Positions 1 through 5,801 of a stretch of DNA of 19,306 nucleotides are shown piece after piece. The position numbers were made by a program, and so were the translations under genes. Location: contig CAAENE010000090.1 in NCBI GenBank assembly GCA_900757255.1, positions 1 to 19,306 on the forward strand, in the 5' to 3' direction. The notes below the pieces were generated by a model. It saw only the letters and a program-made list of their open reading frames with translations, had not been told where the DNA came from and made no database searches. The DNA comes from Clostridia bacterium. GTDB taxonomy: Bacteria > Bacillota > Clostridia > HGM11514. Each line of letters starts with the position of its first letter. Positions within the stretch are counted from its first letter, which is position 1.

Positions 1-720
1 TGGCATGCCGATATAATGGGGCTCGGTGATATTTATGATCCTGAAAACAGAAAAAAAGCACTGCAAGCCCTTTATCAGTACAATTTCAAGAAATCCATGA
101 GAGAGTTTGTGAATCCCTGGAGAATTTTTGCCTTAAATGATGAAAGCGGTACGATCATGTGCTCTTATCCGGAAGGTGTGCAAAAACCTGCCGTCCCTGT
201 TCCGTACTGTGAAGAGACAATGCATGGATTTGAATATGAATTTGCAGAGCTGCTCATGTCTCATGGCGAAATAGAAAAAGGTCTTGAAGTTGTCCGGTCA
301 GTCAGAGATAGATATAACGGGAAAAACAGGAACCCATGGTGTGAGATAGAGTGCGGAGGAAATTATGCGCGTTCCATGGCCAGTTACGCGCTGATACCCA
401 TCCTGAGTGGTTTTGAATTTGACCTACCGAAAAAATTAATTGGATTCAACCCGGCTGTACATTCCAGCCATTTCAGTACAATCTGGAGTACAGCAACGGC
501 CTGGGGCAAAGCAGAAACATGTGAAGACGGATTCGAATTAACAGTTTATGCCGGAACCCTTGATGTCAATCAAATATCTCTTCCCTTTATAAAAAATATA
601 GCCTTTGTTTTATGCGACGGTAAAGAAATAGAATCAGAATTAAAAGATGGTATCGTTTATCTAAAGATCCAAAACGAGATAACCGCTTCCCTTATGATAA
701 AATGCAATACAGAATCATAG
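1..720 (+). CDS. GH116-like glycoside hydrolase, C-terminal part (5' end cut by window)
   Basis: The frame is open from base 1 (Trp-His-Ala-Asp-Ile before the first Met at 16) to a TAG at 718-720, so about 239 C-terminal residues are present and the true start is upstream. The stretch NPWCEIECGGNYARSMASYA, followed by a Ser-Gly-Phe-Glu-Phe segment and an IWSTATAWG segment, resembles the end of the (alpha/alpha)6 catalytic domain and the small C-terminal beta region of GH116 (DUF608) enzymes, which are retaining beta-glucosidases or glucosylceramidases. The early WHADIMGLGDIYDPENRKKA piece fits the same domain. I cannot see the nucleophile or acid/base, which would lie upstream, so substrate is unknown; a related (alpha/alpha)6 hydrolase family is the alternative. 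It ends 37 bases before a terminator hairpin shared with the convergent thi operon. Recognised from memory of the family, not from a search. Confidence 0.8.
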   Translation, partial: WHADIMGLGDIYDPENRKKALQALYQYNFKKSMREFVNPWRIFALNDESGTIMCSYPEGVQKPAVPVPYCEETMHGFEYEFAELLMSHGEIEKGLEVVRSVRDRYNGKNRNPWCEIECGGNYARSMASYALIPILSGFEFDLPKKLIGFNPAVHSSHFSTIWSTATAWGKAETCEDGFELTVYAGTLDVNQISLPFIKNIAFVLCDGKEIESELKDGIVYLKIQNEITASLMIKCNTES

Positions 721-756
721 ATACTTTTAAACCGCAAAAATCAAATATGAAAGTGC

Positions 757-785
757 AAAAGCACCGCTTGACAGCGGTGCTTTTT
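757..785. terminator. Bidirectional intrinsic terminator between convergent genes
   Basis: GCACCGCT at 761-768 pairs perfectly with AGCGGTGC at 773-780 around a TGAC loop. The stem is flanked by AAAA (757-760) and TTTTT (781-785). It therefore gives a hairpin plus U-tract on both strands: plus for the glycoside hydrolase ending at 720, minus for the thi operon ending at 794. Confidence 0.92.
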
Positions 786-793
786 AAGATACA

Positions 794-1423
794 CTATTTC
801 TTATTCATCCAGTTTTTCAGATTTGATACAGTTTGACTGACGTCAGAACACTGCATCAGCGAGGACATCACACAAATCCCCTTCGCACCACATTTCATTG
901 CCTGTGTGACATGGTCTTGCGTATCCATTCCGCCGATCGCATAAACCGGAATCGAAACCGAGGCGCAGACCTCTGTTAAAAAGCTTGTCCCGCGCGGCGG
1001 CAGATTGGCTTTGCATCCTGTCGCAAAAATATGTCCGGCGACCATGTAGGCGGCTCCCAGTTTTTCAGCCGCAATTGCTTCCTGTGTGCTATGGATCGAT
1101 ACCCCTGTCTGTGTATTATGAATCGATAAATTGGCTTTTGCTCCTTTGCCGGTATTCCATTTTTGAGAATAAACTGCCATAAAATCCGAGTAGGACATCT
1201 GGATGGAATGTACCGGAAAATCAATCTCTTGGCTATAAACAGTCAGAAATGTACCATACCGGCTGCAAATCTCATTTACCTTTTTTGCAAGCGCCCTGTA
1301 TTGCTCTAAAGCCAAATCCTTTTCCCGCAAGATAATCCAGTCAATTCCGCTCTTTGCCAGCTTTTCAATCCTTTTTAAAAATGGTTCCCTGCAAAGCTTT
1401 CTGTTGGTGACGCAAACTAACAT
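794..1423 (-). CDS. tenI: ThiE/TenI-family protein, most like thiazole tautomerase TenI
   Basis: A 209-residue TIM-barrel protein of the ThiE/TenI superfamily. Automatic annotation would probably call it thiamine phosphate synthase, but visible signature residues point to TenI, which aromatises the thiazole made by ThiG. It has GHIFATGCK at 130-138, with His131 and Cys137, like the GHVFETDCK of Bacillus TenI whose His is catalytic; ThiE normally has GPIFxTxTK. The segment VHSIQMSYSDF (71-81) matches the TenI pattern and lacks the GQxD metal/pyrophosphate motif of ThiE. REK (33-35) and IGGM (163-166) are kept. Residues 100-117 hold an internal 9-residue duplication (SIHNTQTGV then SIHSTQEAI). 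The ATG lies 4 nt after the thiH stop with AGGA upstream, so it is the last gene of the thi operon. Family assignment is firm; tautomerase versus synthase is inference. Confidence 0.9.
   Translation of the reverse strand: MLVCVTNRKLCREPFLKRIEKLAKSGIDWIILREKDLALEQYRALAKKVNEICSRYGTFLTVYSQEIDFPVHSIQMSYSDFMAVYSQKWNTGKGAKANLSIHNTQTGVSIHSTQEAIAAEKLGAAYMVAGHIFATGCKANLPPRGTSFLTEVCASVSIPVYAIGGMDTQDHVTQAMKCGAKGICVMSSLMQCSDVSQTVSNLKNWMNKK
1082..1128 (-). repeat. In-frame 27-nt tandem duplication inside the TenI-like gene
   Basis: On the plus strand ctgtgtgctatggatcgata (1082-1101) recurs 27 nt later as ctgtgtattatgaatcgata (1109-1128), 17 of 20 bases identical. The 27-nt period keeps the frame and gives SIHNTQTGV / SIHSTQEAI in the protein. 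The linker before the conserved V/I-H-S motif is about ten residues longer than in Bacillus TenI as I remember it, consistent with a duplication in this lineage. Confidence 0.7.
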
Positions 1424-1427
1424 CTTA

Positions 1428-2543
1428 TCACATCCTGATATAATCGCGGTATACCGGCTGCATACCGCGCCTTTGTATCATTTGTTCAATTTCCGCAACA
1501 GAACGGGGATCCGAAATTTCAAATTGTGCATCTCCCTTTTCTTCCTCGTCATGGCCGCCGACAGAGGTTTTGACGCCGGCTGAAATCTTGGTGGCGCAGA
1601 GGCCCAGTACATTGTCACGAAATCCGGCTCGTTCCCGGGTAGAGATACTGATCCCGGCAAAAGGCATAAAAATGCGGTAGGCCATCATAACTTGAAGAAG
1701 CTGCTTTTCATGAACGTCATTTAAATCGCCCTTATCATGGTTTTTGTAGGGACGCAGGCGCGGGACAGAAAAAGACACTTCCGCATGCGGGAACTTTTTC
1801 TGCAACAGCATGGCATGAAGTCCAGCGCATAAAGCGTCATTTCGGAAATCGCCAAGCCCTAACAGAGCACCAATCCCTACACCGCGCATACCGCCTGATA
1901 ACGCTCTTTCCTGGGCATTGAAACGGTAAGCGTAATCCTTTTTCGGCCCGCTGATATGGACCTGGTCATATTTTACCGTATCGTAGGTTTCCTGATAGAC
2001 GCTGACAAAATCCGCACCCATTTTCTGAAGATAAGCATATTCATCAGTTTCCATTGGATAAACTTCAATTCCAATCGTGGTGAAATATTTTTTAGCAATT
2101 TCAACTGCCCGGCCAATATACTCTACATTACTGTGAAACCGCGACTCTCCGGTCAAGAGAAGTATCTCACGAAGTCCGGTTGCCGCTATATTCGATAATT
2201 CCGTTTCAATTTCTTCAAAGGTCAGCTTAGCCCGATGGATTTTATTGGTACAGTTGAACCCACAATAAGAGCAGTGGTTCACACAGAAATTAGCAATATA
2301 CAGCGGCGTATAAAGGCAGGCCATATTGCCGAACTGCCGGTCATTTTCATACTTTGCACGTTTTGCAATCTGTTCGAGGCAGTTTTCCGCCGCCGGTGAT
2401 AAAAGCGCCGCAAAATCAGCAGGTTCCAGCGAACTTTTCTCTAATGCTCTCAGTACATCGTCTTTGGTAAAGCTTTCAAAATCATAGCGGTTGTAATACT
2501 GCAAAACAGTGTCCATAATAGGGGTCTGCATTGCTTTGTTCAT
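1428..2543 (-). CDS. thiH: 2-iminoacetate synthase ThiH (tyrosine lyase, radical SAM)
   Basis: ThiH cleaves tyrosine with S-adenosylmethionine to give dehydroglycine (2-iminoacetate) and p-cresol; dehydroglycine is the C2-N unit of the thiamine thiazole. The radical-SAM cluster motif is CVNHCSYC near residue 90, with its three cysteines in CxxxCxxC spacing, followed by GFN. LLTGES, IEVYPM, VYQETY, RPYKNHD-type and STRERAGFRDNV segments match ThiH, and the length (about 371) is close to the 377 of E. coli ThiH. The frame opens at a TTG (2549) just after the thiG stop; I prefer ATG 2543, but ATG 2531 has better spacing from the GGAG at 2544-2547. The gene follows thiG by a few bases and precedes the tenI-like gene by 4 nt. 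Use of ThiH rather than the oxygen-dependent ThiO fits an anaerobe. Confidence 0.96.
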   Translation of the reverse strand: MNKAMQTPIMDTVLQYYNRYDFESFTKDDVLRALEKSSLEPADFAALLSPAAENCLEQIAKRAKYENDRQFGNMACLYTPLYIANFCVNHCSYCGFNCTNKIHRAKLTFEEIETELSNIAATGLREILLLTGESRFHSNVEYIGRAVEIAKKYFTTIGIEVYPMETDEYAYLQKMGADFVSVYQETYDTVKYDQVHISGPKKDYAYRFNAQERALSGGMRGVGIGALLGLGDFRNDALCAGLHAMLLQKKFPHAEVSFSVPRLRPYKNHDKGDLNDVHEKQLLQVMMAYRIFMPFAGISISTRERAGFRDNVLGLCATKISAGVKTSVGGHDEEEKGDAQFEISDPRSVAEIEQMIQRRGMQPVYRDYIRM

Positions 2544-2549
2544 CTCCAA

Positions 2550-3314
2550 TCAGTCCATAATAAATCCGGTCAAAGGCGAAGAAGCCTCACCCGAAAATTC
2601 CAAAACACGTCCCGGACCTGCGAGATATGCAGCCCGGCCGGCTTCAATTGCCAATTTAAACGCCGCCGCCATAGCGGCTACATCTTTGGCTGTCGCCACA
2701 GCAGTATTGGCCAAAACAGCGTCCGCACCTAATTCCATCGCTTCGCATGCCTGCGACGGTTTCCCGATACCGGCGTCAACAACAATCGGCAGGTCGATTT
2801 CATCGATCAGCATTTTGATAAAATCGCGCGTCAGCAATCCCTTATTGCTGCCGATCGGCGCTCCCAGCGGCATAATTGCCGCAGCACCCGCATTGACCAG
2901 TTCCCGTGCCGCAATCAAGTCCGGACTGATATAGGGCAGGACAACAAACCCTTCCTTTGCCAGGATCTCAGTTGCCCGGATGGTTTCGTAGTTATCCGGC
3001 ATCAAATATTTACTGTCGTGAATCACCTCAATTTTGACAAAATCACCGCACCCGAGTTCCCGGGCAAGACGGGCAATCCTGACCGCTTCCTCTGCGTTTC
3101 GAGCACCTGATGTATTCGGCAGCAGCGTTACATTTTTAGGGACATAATCTAAAATATTTCCGCCGCCCCCTAAATTTGCACGCCGCAGGGCTAACGTTAC
3201 CATTTCCGCCCCGCCGGCTTTGATGACCTCCTCTGTTTTGTCTAAAGAAAACTTCCCCGTTCCGAGGAAAAACCGGGAATGAAATTCTTTCCCGCCAATT
3301 TTTAATGGATCCAT
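2550..3314 (-). CDS. thiG: Thiazole synthase ThiG
   Basis: ThiG condenses deoxyxylulose 5-phosphate, dehydroglycine and the sulfur of ThiS thiocarboxylate into the thiazole phosphate. The 254-residue protein is a (beta/alpha)8 barrel. Lys94 in FVKIEVIHD is the expected Schiff-base lysine, PLGAPIGSNKG is the phosphate/ring-binding loop, and VVDAGIGKPSQ and GADAVLANTAVATA are family blocks. The frame is open upstream to 3404, but I choose ATG 3314 because AAGGAG (3324-3329) lies 9 nt before it and the protein then starts MDPLKIGGKEF like other ThiG proteins. The extra 30 codons upstream are encoded by an intergenic repeat. It sits in thiS-thiF-thiG-thiH order, but 308 nt away from thiF. Confidence 0.97.
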   Translation of the reverse strand: MDPLKIGGKEFHSRFFLGTGKFSLDKTEEVIKAGGAEMVTLALRRANLGGGGNILDYVPKNVTLLPNTSGARNAEEAVRIARLARELGCGDFVKIEVIHDSKYLMPDNYETIRATEILAKEGFVVLPYISPDLIAARELVNAGAAAIMPLGAPIGSNKGLLTRDFIKMLIDEIDLPIVVDAGIGKPSQACEAMELGADAVLANTAVATAKDVAAMAAAFKLAIEAGRAAYLAGPGRVLEFSGEASSPLTGFIMD

Positions 3315-3331
3315 TTCTTCCAACTCCTTCC

Positions 3332-3349
3332 GCTTTTTCGAGAAAAAGC
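3332..3349 (-). repeat. Hairpin just upstream of the thiG ribosome binding site
   Basis: GCTTTTT (3332-3338) pairs with AAAAAGC (3343-3349) around a 4-nt loop. In the minus-strand transcript the hairpin ends 2 nt before the AAGGAG of thiG. It is not followed by a U-tract, so I do not call it a terminator. It could shield or expose the ribosome site or mark the end of the repeat element beside it. Confidence 0.6.
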
Positions 3350-3368
3350 TTGGCAAAAAGCTTTCTGC

Positions 3369-3610
3369 GTGCGATGCACCTTTCCAGTTCAAATCCATGT
3401 ACATTTCAGCCTATTATCACTAATTAATGTCCTTACTTATGCAAAAAAAGCAAAGAACTTTATGTGTGCGTTGCACCTCTCCAGTTCAAATCTATGTACA
3501 TTTCAGCCTATTACCACTAATAAACGTCCTTACATTATTCCACGTGCGATGCACCTCTCCAGCCCAAATCCACACACATTTTGCCCTTTTGCCGTAATAA
3601 ATAAGCCACC
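3369..3610. repeat. Three-copy intergenic repeat between thiF and thiG
   Basis: This covers most of the 308-nt gap between thiF and thiG. Copies start at 3369, 3466 and 3544, each beginning gtgcgatgcacc or a one-base variant, in which GTGC pairs with GCAC. Copies 1 (3369-3436) and 2 (3466-3533) are 68 nt long and differ at about 6 positions. Copy 3 (3544 to about 3610) is diverged. Copies 1 and 2 contain the palindrome ATGTACAT. The units are separated by unrelated spacers of 29 and 10 nt. Read on the minus strand each copy gives a similar short peptide beginning Met (MYMDLNWKGASH, MYIDLNWRGATH, MCVDLGWRGASH). No gene is supported here. Confidence 0.85.
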
Positions 3611-3622
3611 TAAAGTCCGTCC

Positions 3623-4420
3623 CTATGCATCCTCAAGGCCCAATATCAGTCTTAGAACCATATTCGCCTGGTGAGCGGCGCAGACGGTTACCAGAGGTGC
3701 CATCAACCCCCGGCCATTCTTAGCCTCACTTTCACCGTCGCCGCAGACATAAAGCCGTTCAAATACCTTTCTGGTTTGAATCTTGTTTGCGCTGCCATAT
3801 CCAGCCATACCGGAGCCAGCCACAATTTTCGTACCGGGCAGTTCCGCCAAAACAGTATTGACCAATTCCGCCTTACATGCCGGGTCATCAAACGCCTCAC
3901 ATACAATTTCATATCCGTCAAATAATTTTGCGGCATTTTCCGCATCAACCCGCACATTTCCGGCCTTCACCTCAATATACGGATTGACTTCACGTACCTG
4001 TTTCAACATGGCGTCGCATTTTTGCATTCCCAGATGGCCGATGGCATAGCATTGGCGGTTGAGGTTACTTGGCTCCACCACATCAAAATCGACCAGCAAA
4101 AGTCTGCCGACACCAGTCCGAGCCAGCATAAGTGCGATATTGGAACCCAATCCGCCAAGGCCTGCTACAGCAACTGACGCCCGCTTTACCTTTTCATGAA
4201 CGTTCGGCGTATGACGGGCCGCCATCATACATTCCAGTTCATCCTGCTGCGGGAATACCCCTTTATGAATCAGAATAACCTGATCGCCCTCATGCAGTTC
4301 GGCATCCTCGTCTGTCTGATATCCATTTATGATACAAACATCCGCTTTACCCTTTATCTGAAAAAGTGTGCATTTGTCCGGTAAGCTTACTTTTTTTCCA
4401 TTTAACATGATGCAGCTCAA
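3623..4420 (-). CDS. thiF: ThiF, ThiS adenylyltransferase with N-terminal ThiS-like domain
   Basis: ThiF adenylates the C-terminal glycine of ThiS so that sulfur can be loaded. The E1-like Rossmann domain carries GLGGLGSN (ATP loop) about 90 residues in, followed by LLVDFDVVEPSNLNRQ, the acidic and Asn/Arg/Gln residues that bind ATP. About 60 N-terminal residues (IMLNGKKVSLPDKCTLFQIK to VILIHKGVFP) look like a ubiquitin/ThiS-like domain without the terminal Gly-Gly, a fusion known in clostridial ThiF (ThiS-like domain). I see no CxxC zinc pairs, which fits the shorter family-2 ThiF. The start is uncertain: the frame opens at TTG 4441 inside thiS. I use TTG 4420, 8 nt after a G-rich Shine-Dalgarno formed by the end of thiS; ATG 4408 is the alternative. 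Confidence 0.93.
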   Translation of the reverse strand: MSCIMLNGKKVSLPDKCTLFQIKGKADVCIINGYQTDEDAELHEGDQVILIHKGVFPQQDELECMMAARHTPNVHEKVKRASVAVAGLGGLGSNIALMLARTGVGRLLLVDFDVVEPSNLNRQCYAIGHLGMQKCDAMLKQVREVNPYIEVKAGNVRVDAENAAKLFDGYEIVCEAFDDPACKAELVNTVLAELPGTKIVAGSGMAGYGSANKIQTRKVFERLYVCGDGESEAKNGRGLMAPLVTVCAAHQANMVLRLILGLEDA

Positions 4421-4424
4421 AGCA

Positions 4425-4619
4425 TCATCCCCCTCCGACAAAGCTTACGATTTCCAGAGTGTCGCTGTCACACAGCAATACGGAAGCGAAATCTGCCTTA
4501 GGTACAATTTGTCCGTTTCGCTCAACTGCAACATACTGTAAATTGATGTTCTTCTGTTCCAGGAACTCTTTTAGAGACAGTTCCTCTGTAAGAACAATGT
4601 GTTCTCCGTTTATCTTCAT
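4425..4619 (-). CDS. thiS: Sulfur carrier protein ThiS
   Basis: A 64-residue ubiquitin-fold sulfur carrier ending FVGGG, the C-terminal Gly-Gly tail that is adenylated by ThiF and converted to a thiocarboxylate. It starts MKINGEHIVLTEELSLKEFL, typical of the family. The frame is open 14 codons further upstream, but ATG 4619 is chosen because AAAGGAG lies 8 nt before it and because the upstream codons overlap the riboswitch terminator. First gene of the thi operon, directly downstream of the TPP riboswitch and terminator; its stop is 4 nt from the preferred thiF start. Confidence 0.95.
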   Translation of the reverse strand: MKINGEHIVLTEELSLKEFLEQKNINLQYVAVERNGQIVPKADFASVLLCDSDTLEIVSFVGGG

Positions 4620-4650
4620 AACATCATCTCCTTTCCTGAATAAATGGCAT

Positions 4651-4681
4651 AAAAAAACCAAACAACGAAGAAGTTGTCTGG
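4651..4681 (-). terminator. Intrinsic terminator of the TPP riboswitch expression platform
   Basis: In the minus-strand transcript CCAGACAAC, loop TTCTTC, GTTGTTTGG (4681-4658) forms a 9-bp stem with one G-U pair, followed by seven U (4657-4651). It lies between the TPP aptamer and the thiS ribosome site, so it should stop transcription when TPP is bound. I could not establish the competing antiterminator with confidence. Confidence 0.9.
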
Positions 4682-4703
4682 CATTACAATATCCATGTCA
4701 TAC

Positions 4704-4793
4704 AGAACTCCCTCCGCCGATACTAATCGTACAGGTTCAATGGGTAAGAGGCGCTTCCTCACTCTCAGCCAAATCGATTGGCTCCCCAGTTCC
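4704..4793 (-). promoter_or_regulatory. TPP riboswitch (thi-box) upstream of thiS
   Basis: Read on the minus strand, the conserved elements come in order. First is a GGAACTGGGGAGCC P1/P2 strand (from 4793), then GGCTGAGAGTGAGG (the CUGAGA pyrimidine-sensor loop). Next come ACCCATTGAACCTG (P4/P5 side), GATTAGTATCGGCGGAGGG and the closing AGTTCT, which pairs back to GGAACT with one G-U. This matches the THI element that binds thiamine pyrophosphate. Its place before thiS and the terminator that follows indicate repression of the thiazole operon by TPP. Confidence 0.95.
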
Positions 4794-4813
4794 TTTTTGT
4801 TTGATTTTTCTTT

Positions 4814-4842
4814 ATTATACTGCTGTTTAATAAATTTGTCAA
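4814..4842 (-). promoter_or_regulatory. Consensus sigma-A promoter of the thi operon
   Basis: On the minus strand TTGACA (4842-4837) and TATAAT (4819-4814) are separated by exactly 17 nt, a perfect match to consensus. Transcription would start near 4807, about 14 nt before the TPP aptamer. It lies just downstream of the acetyltransferase stop codon (4862). Confidence 0.93.
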
Positions 4843-4861
4843 TTTATTCTTGTATTTATGC

Positions 4862-5422
4862 TTACTCCTGTTTCTTTTTACACCTAAAATCGATCCTATA
4901 TAGTTTAAAAGTGACCTTTAAATTCTTTGGCTGCCACTGTTCCTCATAGCTATAGCGGTACGTCATCCCTATCTTTTTCATTACCTCTCCGCTTGCCGGA
5001 TTTTTCACATCATGGGTAGCGGTAATAAAATGGAATCCATTTTCCTTTAAGCGCTGCAGCACCGCTTTGCACCCTTCGCTGACGATCCCCTTATTCCAAT
5101 ATTCCTTCAACAATCCATATCCTAAATCACCGCTGCAATTTTCTTCATCAATACTGCACAAAGAAATATACCCGATCACTTGACCTTCCCTTTTCTCCTC
5201 AATTGCATAACGATAAGCAATCTCTTTATCATATTCAGGAAAAACAGTCGTTTTAAGATATTCTTTTGTTTCCTGCATGGATCGGTGTGCAAACCAGGGC
5301 AAAAAAGTATTGACCTCCCTGTCGCTGTAGATTCGGAACATATCCGGTAAATCATTTTCAGTAAATTTTCTTAGAAATAACCGTTCCGTTTCTAACCACG
5401 GCGTATTTTCCTTTTTTAACAT
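4862..5422 (-). CDS. GNAT family N-acetyltransferase (RimJ/RimL type)
   Basis: A 186-residue acetyl-CoA-dependent acyltransferase. The N-terminus ETERLFLRKFTENDLPDMF is typical of the RimJ/RimL subgroup (Acetyltransf_3). LGYGLLKEYWNKGIVSEG is the acetyl-CoA pyrophosphate-binding motif A, and the segment HDVKNPASGEVMKKIGM is the usual motif B. Substrate cannot be read from sequence; ribosomal-protein, antibiotic and small-molecule acetyltransferases all look like this. ATG 5422 is chosen over the in-frame GTG at 5431 because GAGGGG lies 8 nt upstream of the ATG. It is the last gene of a tight minus-strand run, 15 nt after the TIGR04076 gene, and I see no clear terminator before the thi promoter. 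Confidence 0.9.
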   Translation of the reverse strand: MLKKENTPWLETERLFLRKFTENDLPDMFRIYSDREVNTFLPWFAHRSMQETKEYLKTTVFPEYDKEIAYRYAIEEKREGQVIGYISLCSIDEENCSGDLGYGLLKEYWNKGIVSEGCKAVLQRLKENGFHFITATHDVKNPASGEVMKKIGMTYRYSYEEQWQPKNLKVTFKLYRIDFRCKKKQE

Positions 5423-5437
5423 TGAAAGCACCCCTCA

Positions 5438-5782
5438 TCATCGAACAGGCGTATAATCCATCTCCGATTTTTTCTCTGTTGCTTCTAATTTAAAAATAAC
5501 CGGCCGCAGCCCATCATTACAGCTGCAAATTGCGACGCCAGGCTTTCTGATCCAATCACCGTAATAAAAAAGCTGTTTCCCGCTTCCATGCGCTAAAGCA
5601 AAAACATACTGATAAATCGCTTTCCATGCCTCGTCACAAAAACCGTCCGGCTTAGCGTAATCCGCATAAAAAATCTGTCCCTCTGTCAGCATCGGACATG
5701 CAGTCAATCCCTTCGCGCCATATTCTTGTGCAAGAGCTTTATCCAGAGTGGTCTTTAAAACTGTAATTTTTACTTTATTCAT
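5438..5782 (-). CDS. TIGR04076 family protein, function unknown
   Basis: A small soluble protein of 114 residues. MNKVKITVLKTTLDKALAQE, GQIFYADYAKPDGFCDEAW, KAIYQYVFALAHG and PGVAICSCNDGLRPVIFKLE match my memory of TIGR04076, a short family common in anaerobes with no known role. Cys29, Cys49, Cys86 and Cys88 (the CSC in ICSCNDG) could bind a metal or be redox active, but this is only a suggestion from their pattern. It has a strong site, AAGGAGG with 5 nt to the ATG, and lies 19 nt after the rRNA methyltransferase and 15 nt before the acetyltransferase, so it is probably co-transcribed with both. Confidence 0.88.
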   Translation of the reverse strand: MNKVKITVLKTTLDKALAQEYGAKGLTACPMLTEGQIFYADYAKPDGFCDEAWKAIYQYVFALAHGSGKQLFYYGDWIRKPGVAICSCNDGLRPVIFKLEATEKKSEMDYTPVR

Positions 5783-5801
5783 GAAATCCTCCTTGCGCTT
5801 C

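Noticed and set aside
794..1423. Straight call as thiamine phosphate synthase ThiE
   Set aside because: GQxD and GPIFxTxTK motifs are absent and TenI-like residues are present; ThiE activity is still not excluded.
3369..3610. CRISPR array
   Set aside because: Only three units, each about 68 nt with 6 or more differences, spacers of 29 and 10 nt and no cas gene nearby.
3369..3674. 101-residue plus-strand frame over the thiF-thiG gap
   Set aside because: Its protein merely repeats the intergenic repeat three times (MRCTFPVQ, MCALHLSSS, RAMHLSSP-type pieces), has no convincing ribosome site and runs into the antisense of thiF.
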